NCBI RefSeq assembly: GCF_002775205.1
Contig: NC_036458.1
Coordinates: 682,983-746,982, forward strand
Origin: Xiphophorus maculatus
Taxonomy: Eukaryota; Chordata; Actinopteri; Cyprinodontiformes; Poeciliidae
Reading direction: 5' to 3'
DNA: 64,000 bases
Shown: piece after piece, positions 47,798-57,200 of the stretch
Layout: each line of letters starts with the position of its first letter
Numbering within the stretch: the stretch's first letter is position 1
Notes under the pieces: model-generated
The model's input: only the letters and a program-made list of their open reading frames with translations
What the model was told of the DNA's origin: nothing
Databases searched by the model: none
Translations under genes and position numbers: made by a program

Positions 47798-48557
47798 TAA
47801 TGCTTCCTGCTGCAGGTGAGTCACTGACTGGATCTCCTCCTGACTGCAGTCACCTCTGACAGGATTCAACTTCCGGCTAACAACAAAACTCCAGCTTCCG
47901 GGCATTTACCAGAACGTCTCACCTGTTCTGTTTGCTACCTGCTCCAGGGGGCGTGGCTACAGCAGGAGGGGAGGGTGGGGCAATGAGCTCAGACACCGCA
48001 GCAGCCAATCAGAGGCCGTGCTGCTCCGTGAAAACAAAGCGCACATGGCTGACTGCGCCGCTCCATGTGAACACACACACTCACACGCCCGCACCGTCCA
48101 CCAGAAACCGAAAGACCTGCCGTCATCCTGACCCACTTCCCGTAAACACGAGCGCATTCACGGTGACGGTCCTCGTGACAGACTGGCTGACATGTGCGCG
48201 AGGGCTCCGAAAGAGGGGTCCAAGGCCCGGCTGATGACCGAAACCGGACCGGAACACACCCCCTCTGTGTGGCTAACGTTCCCTAGAGCAGAACCGGACT
48301 CCTGTTAAAAAATGACTGGACCGGACTCCTGTTAAGTTCTGGCCGTTTTTACCCGAACCCCCCGCAGCGCAGCCGCAGTGACCTCCTCTGCTCCGCTCCG
48401 AGCCGCGCACCAACCATCACGCACGCGCCGACACATCGGCTCAACAATTCACATTAAACACCGTGCACGCGCGCCGTGCCCGACTCTAACCCCCGTGGAC
48501 CAGGATCCCGACCCAGAGCCGTTATTTACCTGAGTTATTGTTGTTGTTTGAGTCCAT
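39853..48557 (-). CDS. nr1d1: Nuclear receptor Rev-erb alpha (NR1D1), seven exons
   Basis: Exons 5' to 3': 48557-48530, 44838-44581, 43525-43292, 42247-41709, 41616-41431, 41048-40838, 40073-39853; 558 residues (human 614). Rev-erb alpha is a heme-binding repressor that silences bmal1 and other RORE genes through NCoR-HDAC3. Visible are the N-terminal [16 protein letters not shown], the two-zinc-finger DNA-binding domain (CKVCGD, P-box [20 protein letters not shown], about residues 100-170) with [19 protein letters not shown] after it, a variable hinge, and a ligand-binding domain from about 354. The heme ligands are both present: the Cys of ACPMN at the start of exon 5 and the His of [12 protein letters not shown] at the end. 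There is no activation helix 12, as expected of the family. NR1D1 rather than NR1D2 is favoured by the N-terminus and by wipf2 nearby. The start ATG follows the family MDSNNN pattern; an upstream start is not excluded. Confidence 0.9.
40190..40560. repeat. Degenerate GCTAACCTATCCAATGCTAA array in nr1d1 intron 6
   Basis: Words such as TATCCAATGCTAACGCT and GCTAATGCTAGCATATCCAA recur about every 20-24 bases for 370 bp with heavy divergence. Confidence 0.75.
42597..42850 (-). mobile_element. L2-like LINE 3' fragment
   Basis: Read on the minus strand the segment ends TTGTGACAATGACAATAAAG then ATATATCTTATC, similar to the 3' end and ATCTT-type tail of the L2 copy at 6545-8385 (TGACAATGACAAATAAATCT). 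Only the 3' untranslated part is present. It lies in nr1d1 intron 3. Confidence 0.65.
42851..43030. repeat. AT-only low-complexity tract
   Basis: About 180 bases of TATATATAATTATATATT words in nr1d1 intron 3. No fixed unit is kept. Confidence 0.9.
44155..44440. repeat. Degenerate TTTAGTTAGCAAACTAA array in nr1d1 intron 2
   Basis: Copies of TAGTTAGCAAACTAAGTATT and ATTTAGCTAGCAAACTAA recur at 30-40 base spacing. It is diverged and non-coding. Confidence 0.6.
44884..45050. mobile_element. Interspersed repeat fragment sharing AAAGTATTCACACCC end
   Basis: It starts with CCAAAGTATTCACACCCGGG, matching the start of the fragment at 31478. The body has no frame. It is in nr1d1 intron 1 close to exon 2. 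Class is uncertain, probably Tc1-associated. Confidence 0.35.
45225..45860. repeat. Degenerate GGTTAGCTTAGCATCCCTCTG array in nr1d1 intron 1
   Basis: About 28-30 imperfect copies of a roughly 21-base unit of the form GGTTAGCTTAGCATCCCTCT over about 635 bp. Copies differ by substitutions and small indels. Confidence 0.85.
46220..46225. promoter_or_regulatory. Canonical E-box in nr1d1 intron 1
   Basis: CACGTG in the context GGCCACGTGGCTCC. It lies 2.3 kb downstream of the nr1d1 start codon, in the first intron. A single CACGTG can occur by chance, so its function is uncertain. Confidence 0.3.
47738..47796. repeat. (GT)n microsatellite
   Basis: About 29 uninterrupted GT units in nr1d1 intron 1. 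Confidence 0.97.
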
Positions 48558-48817
48558 GTCGGTGGTCGTCAAGCCGAGCTGCCGTCCAGTCACGCACGCG
48601 CGTGCTCGGTAATAGTCAGGCACACCTCCCGCCAGCCGCGTGGACATGCGGGAGCAGCTAAGGAGCAGAAATCCCGCAGGAAGAGTCTGTTGTTCTGGTT
48701 CTGTCTCTGGCACAGCTGCTGCTCGCGCTTCCAACTGCGCGCAGACCCTTCATCATCATCATCATCATCGTCATCATGTTCCGGAACTCTGCTGCCGCAC
48801 GCGGCAGAAAACGGGAC

Positions 48818-48823
48818 CACGTG
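48818..48823. promoter_or_regulatory. Proximal E-box upstream of nr1d1
   Basis: CACGTG in the context GACCACGTGACTGG, 261 bases 5' of the nr1d1 start codon on the minus strand. Mammalian NR1D1 is driven by CLOCK-BMAL1 through E-boxes of this sequence near its promoter. The match and position are seen; binding is inferred. Confidence 0.6.
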
Positions 48824-48875
48824 ACTGGGGAGCGCCTCGTGCCCCAATGACACACTTTCCCGCCCCTCCTCCTTG

Positions 48876-48881
48876 CACGTG
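48876..48881. promoter_or_regulatory. Second E-box upstream of nr1d1
   Basis: CACGTG in the context CTTGCACGTGGAGCG, 58 bases further upstream than the first E-box. Two canonical E-boxes within 65 bases strengthen the case for circadian control. Confidence 0.6.
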
Positions 48882-49354
48882 GAGCGGAAGCAGACTGTTA
48901 CTCTGGGCAGGCAGAGTGGCATTGTGGGAAGTGTAGTTCGCTTCTTTCCCGTTACTGCAGCGGGTTCTGGTTCTGCTTGACCTCCTGCATCCCTAACATT
49001 TTAGCTGTAACATATTTTTATTGTAATTAAACAGAATTTGTTCTTTGAATTGTTCATTTATTGTTTATACTTTTCGTAATTTACTCTTTCAGATCATAAT
49101 TTTTATTTTTCCCTTTTTCTTGATATCCTTCTAGTTTGCTGATCCCGTTTAGCGTTAGTAACTAGAAAGCTACAAAGGAAAACTTCATTTTTGTCACATT
49201 ACAGAGCCGCAATAAAATCCTTTCATTGTTTCAAATCAATCATGATCAATACAATCTGTCATATTATACAAAAATTAATGGGAAAAAGATTTAGTTTCAA
49301 AGTGAAAACTGATTTCTACAAAATATCAATCATTAAATAAAAATATTAAACATC

Positions 49355-49700
49355 AAATGAGTGACCTCTTCCTGTCAGTTTTTAGCATTGGTGCCTTGGG
49401 CTGCTCATCTGGACGCTGCAGTTTTCCTCCATTTTTCCTGTCAGGTTGGTGGGGATCAGCTGTGAACAGCTCTGGGCTTTGATTAGGCCACTCCAGAACC
49501 TCAAACCATCTCTGTGTAGCTGTAGCTACAGAACGCTTTAGGTCATCACCTCTATGAATAATAAATGTTCTCTGAAGCCACAGTTCTGATGTTGCTTTCA
49601 TTTACCTCCTGGCTTTACAAGATTCCAGTGTCTCCTGCTGAGGCGCAACCCCACAGCATGATACTGCCACCACCATGTTTGGACTTTCCACAATGACTCT
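49355..49700. mobile_element. Interspersed repeat fragment, Tc1-associated type
   Basis: It contains CCCCACAGCATGATACTGCCA (49649-49669), nearly identical to 6415-6435, followed by CCACCATGTTTGGACTTTCC. No open frame. I know this box as part of abundant teleost repeats related to Tc1 elements, but cannot classify it firmly. Confidence 0.45.
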
Positions 49701-49959
49701 TAATAAAAACATGTAAATAAATCAATATTTAAGACAGTTGTTCCCTAAGATTTTCTGGGCCCTCTATGGATTACAATAAAATCCCCCCAAAAATGAAAAA
49801 GAAAAAGAATCAACTGGTCCCACATGGTTCAACCAGACACATATTTTATTTTCAAACTCCACTGAAGTTTATTTCACACTTCAGGTTGCAACAAAACAAA
49901 CTACAAACCATCTTTACAATGAAACACTTTAGTGTAAATGTCTTTTTTTTCATTCATCC

Positions 49960-50036
49960 ATACTGCTTCCTGCGCCCCCCCTGCAATGGCACAGCGCCCA
50001 CCCTAGGGGGCGCGCCCCACACTTTGGGGACCACTG
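49960..50036. mobile_element. Single end of a hAT-type element
   Basis: GCGCCCCACACTTTGGGGAC followed by CACTG is the reverse complement of the common hAT terminus CAGTGGTCCCCAAA. No opposite end was found nearby, so this is a fragment. Confidence 0.5.
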
Positions 50037-50546
50037 GTATATAAGAAACGTGGGTTTTAGCATAATTTCTGTTGTTTTTAAATTTGCTCTGAACTTCCAG
50101 AATTAAATGACATTAAGACAAATAGAGCCACTGGAAAAATATTCTTAGGTTAAAGTCAGAAATCTTATTTTCTATCAATTTTTGCCCTTGTCGTTGCTTG
50201 AAAGAAAAAGTATTTCACAGACGTTAATGTCCTGCAATGTATTTGCAAAGTTTTTAGACTTTTCTTTATTTTAATACCTAAAAACAGATACAATTTGTCT
50301 ATTTAAAATGCGTATTAAATATTCTAATTTGTTTTGTGAGGCTCTAAATGGGGGAAAAGAAATGACACAATGCCATTGTGTTGTTGTTTTGGTGCCATGT
50401 AGTATCTAAATCTGACCAGTGGGAGGCGGAAGCGTTCATCAGCGCTGACATCCGTCGAACCGCCGCCATTATCTCTGCAGCGGAAGAAGGAAGGAGAAAA
50501 CAGTCGGAACCGAGAGAAATTAAGTCAATTTTGGATCAATACTGCC

Positions 50547-53500
50547 ATGGAGGTTCCTGGAGCCGACAGCGACTGGAGGAGCCCTCAGTTCCGACAGAAA
50601 GTCGTGGCTCAGATGTGAGGAAGTTGCTTCTTTTTCACGGTTTTGCGTTCAGCTAGGCTAGCTTTTGGTTTAGCTAACTGCTAACATTTTGTAAAAACTG
50701 CCAATTTAGGAAAAACTGAAGATAAAAATCCGTCAGGTGCTAAACTTCTACTGCATTTCAGGTGGTCTTATGGGTATGAAACCGATGTTTAATTCGGCAC
50801 AAATAAAACGTCTAAAATCCATTGTTTTTGTCTTTTTCTGACCAGATTTTGTTGTTGGCATTATTAGCTGCTGAAGCTAGTCAATATTATAAACAATAAG
50901 TTTTTATTCCACAACACAATTGTTTTATATAAATCCTATGGAGATGCCTGTTAAAGAAGCAACATTTTTAATTTCTCTTTCTCTAAATAAAACCCAAAGT
51001 AACTATTGGAGTCAGCGGGACATTGTTGGACGGATGATTTCATATTTAATTCAGATTAATGAAGACATGTATACTACTTTAAATTGTGCTTAGGGAGAAG
51101 TGTAAAGAGAGCTGCACTGTGTCTGTAGAAAAAGAATAAGACAGGATGCAGTGAGGAGCTGTGGAGTGGCAGTGAAGTCAGTTATGTTGGTGCAGGACAG
51201 GTATGAGAGTGAGACAGCAGTGAGGTGTGCTGTAGGAGTGACTGAGGAGCTCAATAAATAAAACACGAGGCTTAGAGCCTCGTGTTTTATGCTTTCACTA
51301 GGTAGGAGGCAGAAATAAACAACATTTTATGTGTTTTTTTAAGTTAGCCATTTATTCAGTTTTTGGAAATTATTTTTTTTTATTTGGGATTAATGGATTC
51401 ATTTGATGCATCCACATTAAGTTTTAATTAAATGGTCAGATGTATTTTAACTTTTTAATTTATTAAACTATGGCACTTTTGGGTTTTCATGCTTGCTGAA
51501 TTCTTTGTATCTAACGCTATTTACGCATGACTGCAAGGCAGTGACGTGCGGTGAGGTTCATAGCTGGTGAGGCTCTCATTTAATCTTTTCTTTCTTTCTT
51601 TCTTTCTGTCTTTCTTTCTTTCTTTTGTGGGCTCTAGTGTCCCTTATATGAAAGTAGGCTGACAGGAAAGGGGGAAGGAGAGGGGCGAAGACATGCAGCA
51701 AATATCGTCACAATGTCTGGGATCAATCCCGGTGAGGCTCAGCTGCTGCTGCCTCACCAGCTTCGTTTCCGGGCATTTGAATGAGAAAATGCGAAAATTC
51801 AGCAATTTTGAAGAAAAAATAATCAGAATTGGTTAAGCTAAATGAAAAATAAATACTTTACAGTACAAACCACAAGGTGAAAATAGCAATAAAAATTATT
51901 TTATCATTATAAATTATTTTCCCATGATGACAGGTGAGGCTCTGCCTCCCCTGACCGCACGTCACTGCTGCAAAGATAATTTAGAAGGAAAGATGCGAAG
52001 AATAAAAAGGTTTTATGTAACTTAAACAGCAGACTTACATTTTTCTTCTCAAATGGGCCTATGGTAGTTAAAATCATTAAAACCTTTTATTTTGAAGGGA
52101 TTTTAACACCAGGACCAAAAAGAGGAGGCGTATTAATGCACATTTTAAATGGATTGACTTGTTCAGTTTAACAGTAATTAGAAAAACGTGCAGCATGAAA
52201 AATAAACATGAACTTTTTAAACATAACCACAGCTGAAGCATAAATAAAATGAAAAAAACTTAAAACCCTGGAGGTTGGCTGAGCTGTTGGATTTATGATT
52301 AATATAATTTAGGTTAAATTCTGATAATTGAGGCTGAAAACACTGAAACTATTTAGAGACAAAGATTTATAAAGCTCTCTGCTTTATAAATCTGTCTCTT
52401 TATAAGTAGTGTCTCACTGAGACACACAAGAAAAGTGAAATAAATAAAAGCGTCTGAAGAAGTTGCATGTTTGAGATATGATGAATGAGAAATTCTCCTC
52501 TGTCGTTTTTGCTGAGATCATTTTTTGTATATTTTGGACAGTTAAAATGAATGTTTAGTCTGCTGAGTGGTTTGTGTTGGTCTTCCTCAGTGAAGACGCC
52601 ATGAGGAAGGCCGGTTCTGGAAACACGACACACAAGTCTGGGACGGACATGGAGAACCACGTCTTCATCAAAGCCAAGACCAGAGTGAGTTGTGCCCCGG
52701 TGGCTGATGGGAAACGGGTTAGCAGCCGACGCTAACAGCAGTGTGTGTGTTTCAGGAGGAGTACCTGTCCCTGGTGGCCCGGCTCATCATCCACTTCAGG
52801 GACATCCGTGAGTTCTGCAGCTTCCTGTCTCTCCGGTTGCCAGTTGTGTTTGGGTGAGGCTAACCGCCGCTGGGCTTTGTGTTGCAGATAAGAAGGCACT
52901 GGGAGGAGCCGGTGAGTGGAGCTCTGCTCCCTGCTGGGTTCTGGGTGGGGTTCGGCTCTGGCCGGACCCGGCTCTACCGGGTTCATTGGGGTTCTGCTGA
53001 GCATGTCGGAGCTGCGTAATGTTGTCTGTTGTTTGCCCTCTGCTAGATCCCATGAATGCCCTGACTAACCTGACGGGGGTAGGCGGGGGCATGGGCATGG
53101 GGCCCCGGCCCCCAGGCACCGCGGTGGGGGGCATGGGGGCCATGGGGCAGATGCAGCTAGGCCAGCATGCCATGGCCGGGGTGCAGGGAAACCCACAAGC
53201 CAGTGAGTGTGTTTCCTGCTGCTGCGCCGAGCGTGCCGCTCTATCTCTCTCTCTTCTTGCTTCGGCATGTTGAGCCGACTCCAGGCTGGCTCCGGCTCCA
53301 GAACCGGGTCATTCCTGCCCTCCCTGTGTCTCTGCAGTGGGCACCCCGGGCCAGATGTCAGTGCAGCAGATGGTGCAGCAGCAGCAGCAGCAGCAGTCCA
53401 TGCAGTTCCAGCAGTTCCAGCAGGCACAGCAGCAACAGCAGGCGCAGCAGAACGCTGCGCTGCAGCAGCAGCAGCAGCAGTTCCAGCAGCAGCAGCAGCT

Positions 53501-54212
53501 CCGTGCTCTGCAGCAGCATGCCCAGAACCAGCAGCTGCAGCAACAGCAGCACGCCCAGAACCAGCAGCAGCAGAACCAGGTCTGTCCACAAATTGACCCA
53601 GCAGAACCAGCAGCAAAACCGAGTCCAGATGCATTCAGGCCGCATTCCATTTACCTCAGAGCTCCGAGTCTGACCAACGGAGCAGCATTCCAGTTATTAA
53701 CACATTCCAACATGGTGGCGCCCAAGTAGACAAACACTCTTAGGCTGCATTCACAAAAATTCTGTTCAGTCCGACTCCGGTCCGCTTTAATAAAACTCTG
53801 GTCTGCTTTATGTTTAGTGATATTAATGAATGAACGAAGCTGTTTGAGTTAATTTCACCCTCAATCTGCAACTCTGCCATCTGCTGGTGGAAACTGGTTC
53901 TTGCAATGTAAAATGTTTCACTCGGTTTCTGCTGCTGACGGTTCCAGTGATGTTTGTCAGCAGCTCCTTCCTGTCCTCCAGCTCTCATTTCCTGTCTCTG
54001 CAGATGCATCAGACGCGGATGCAGCAACTGCAGCAGCAACTACAGATGCAGCAGCAGCACCAGGCGCAGGCCCAGTCCATCCAGCAGATGGTGCAGCAGC
54101 AGCAGGTCCAGGTCCAGTCGGGTCAGATGCCTCCTCACTCCCAGCCCGGACTCGTCCCCCAGTCTCTGCCGGGTCAGATGCCGGCGCAGTCCATCCCCAT
54201 CAGCTCGCTGAG

Positions 54213-54268
<56 letters not shown>

Positions 54269-57200
54269 TCAAGATGCAGGCCTTCCAGGTGGGTTTGGAC
54301 TGGCCCAACACAGCGCAGCAGAACTGCACCGGACTGAAGCTGGACGCACCCCTCCACCTGCACATCTAACTAAATCAGTGTTAAATTTTGGTTTGTGTCC
54401 CTTTCATTTTAGTAAAAAAGTTTCCAGGGGTCATCAGAAGTTTATTAACATCTTTAAAATGAAAGCGGCTCAAACGTTGATGCTAAGATAATTAGCTTTG
54501 GAGGCGGTGGGGATCCAGCTCCCCACACTAACCCTTGCATGCTCTGCTCTGTCTGCAGCAGGCTCGCACCACGCTGCCGCTGCAGCAGGCCCAGCAGGCT
54601 GCAGCACAGGCGCAGCTCAACGCCGCTGCAGCTGCCGCCGCTGCCGCGGCCGTGCCTGGACAGGTGAGAAACCTCGAGGCTGGCCTCCCCATGCTAACGT
54701 CATGCTAACGATAGGGGAGGCCTTTTATCAAGATAAATAAGAACTTTGATTCGATGTTGTCACGATAAATTCCAAACAAGTTGAAAGTTTTACGTTTTTC
54801 TCCTGGTTGTTCAGTGAAATTATCAGTAAATTAAAAAATACAGTTACAGCTCAGTGACACAAATCATGCACTGCTTCATGTGACCGGAGTCATGAAGAAG
54901 AACGTTTTGGGGGGAATGTTTTTGTGTTGGTGGGGCTGTAATTGCTGTGACACAAAGTCACACTGTTACTTAAAGAAGAAATGAATATTGTCACTTTTAT
55001 TGTTACAAAAGTTTATTGCTATGATAGCGTAGCGACATTGCTAACGTTATGCTAACCTCTGCAGATGGTACGGCCCCCGATGCAGAATCTGCCCCGCCCC
55101 CCTCGACCTCCTCTGAACTCCGCCATCCCTCCTGCAAACAGCACGGCCGGGGTCGGAGGTCCGATGATGACCCCACAGGTGTGTTCTTCTGCTCTGAGTC
55201 ACCCAGGTAACAGGAGCGCAGGCTGAGCCGTCCTTCTTGCTCTCCTCAGGTGCAGCAGCATCCCATGATGTCATCACCCTCACCTGTGCAGGTGCCCACC
55301 CCACAGATGCTGCCCCCCCCCCAGCCATCCCCGCAGCCCCCCTCCTCTCAGCCCAACTCGGCCAGGTAAGACGGCAGCCCGGAGGCCACGCCCCCTCTCT
55401 CTGCCTGTTAACCACTTCCTGCTTCCTGCCTGCAGCTCCGGCCCCACGCCGTCTCCAGGCGGCTTCCAACCCAGCCCCTCCCCTCAGCCGTCGCCGAGCC
55501 CGGTCACCGCCAGAACCCCCCAGCAGAACCACGGGGTGGCCTCGCCCGGGCCCCTCAACACGCCAGGTAACAATCATACAGCGGGTGGAATGCAACGCCA
55601 GAGGAGCTGGGATTAAACAGCAACGGCGGCCATGTTGTGAGTGGCTTTCTTCCTCCAGACTGGAGCCAGAGATTGCTGATGTTGTTGTGTCAGCACAAGC
55701 CTCTGCTCTATTAGATTAGATAGTAAAAAAATAATAATTATATCTTTTTTCCTTAAATATGTTTAACAGAAAAGGCTCTTAAGGTGAGCCTCATTTCTCA
55801 CATCCACAACTAAAAACACTTTAATGTAAAAAACCTCTATTAAATTTAATAGGTTAGTTGTAACCAGGTTGCAAGCGGAGTGGCTTTATTTTCTGAGATT
55901 AACTTGCCTCTCACAATATGGCTGACGATTCCATTCTGTATGTAGGTGAATAAGACTGACAGTGACAGGTCTGCAGCGCCCCCTGTGGCCCTGCTTGGTA
56001 CTACAGGTTCAAAATATGGATCCATTCTGACTGAACATCCTAATCCATTTTCAGACTTTCAGTTGGTGTTTATTCACATAACCACTGGTTCTGAACAGGT
56101 TCTCAACCAGTCCAGAACCAGTTAGTGGGAGTGTGATAAACCTGTAGGAGGCGCCACTGAGGCCAACAACCTCCAATCCACAGAACAGGACTTGAGGCCC
56201 AATAAACACAGAACCGTTGCATGGTTTAGTGAAAGTGAAACCACAACCGTCAGTCGGTTCTGTGTCATGTGACTCCAGCTGGCTCCTCCCCCTTCCTTCC
56301 TGCGCTCAGGTAACCCCGGGTCGGCAATGAGTCCGGCTGGAGCCACGTCTCTGGAGGAGCAGCAGTACATGGAGAAGCTCAAGCAGCTGTCCAAATACAT
56401 CGAGCCGCTTCGCCGGATGATCAACAAGATCGACAAGAACGAAGGTGAGCGGCTGACCTTTGACTTCTCTTTGCAGATGATTAGTTCCCCTCAGAGAAAA
56501 ACCATCAGCAAGGCTGCAGAGAAATCAATCTGACATGAATTGTTTTTTATTAAATTGCAGTATTATTTTTTAATCTTCAATTCCTTTATTTGATTTATTT
56601 ACTTGTTCTGTTTATATCTTAATAAAATATTTATTGTCTGTGCAAAATTTTTTATTGTAATTATAATTTTTGATGGTTATTTATTTATGTATTAAAACCT
56701 GGTTTCCATGGAAATGGATCATATGCAAGTCTCATTTATAAAAAAAATTTAAAATCTGAAAGCAAATAAAACTTCCTCAAACATTTTTAAAATCTTAATA
56801 AAAGAAAATATTAAAATCTCCTGAAGACGAATGTTAAAATCAGTCTCATAATTTGAGGTTTCTACATTTTAAATATTTTAAAAGTAAATTTCTGAACCGG
56901 GACGCTGAGGAGGACCGGTTTGGGTCCACTTTTAGTGATGAGTATTTATTACGTAAATTGTACGAAGACAGGAAGTTGATGTTTGTGTTGTTGTGCTGCC
57001 AGACAGGAAGAAGGACCTGAGCAAGATGAAGAGTCTGTTGAACATCCTGACTGATCCAACCATCAGGTACCGGTACCGTCTGCAGAACTTTGACACCAGA
57101 ACGGCCATTTTGACCTCAGTGCACTCAGGCTTCTCGCTGCTGAAACTTAAACTCGATACCGATGCTAAGAAAAATATTTTATACTATGGCACAATTTTCT

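Larger units (their letters stand above)
48882..50546. other. Region between nr1d1 (-) and med15 (+)
   Basis: The genes are head to head. The nr1d1 promoter occupies roughly 48560-48960, and the med15 promoter lies near 50400-50546. Between them is AT-rich DNA with an interspersed repeat (49355-49700) and a hAT terminus (49960-50036). No other gene was found. Confidence 0.55.

Noticed and set aside
53740-53850. Possible MITE related to sequence at 2930-3180 (shared GTTCAGTCC and CTGGT words)
   Set aside because: The similarity is short and no terminal repeats or target duplications could be lined up.
53207-54491. Poly-Ala, poly-Ser, poly-Leu and poly-Cys frames over the CAG region
   Set aside because: They are out-of-frame readings of med15 CAG repeats. 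The glutamine frame is fixed by flanking exons.
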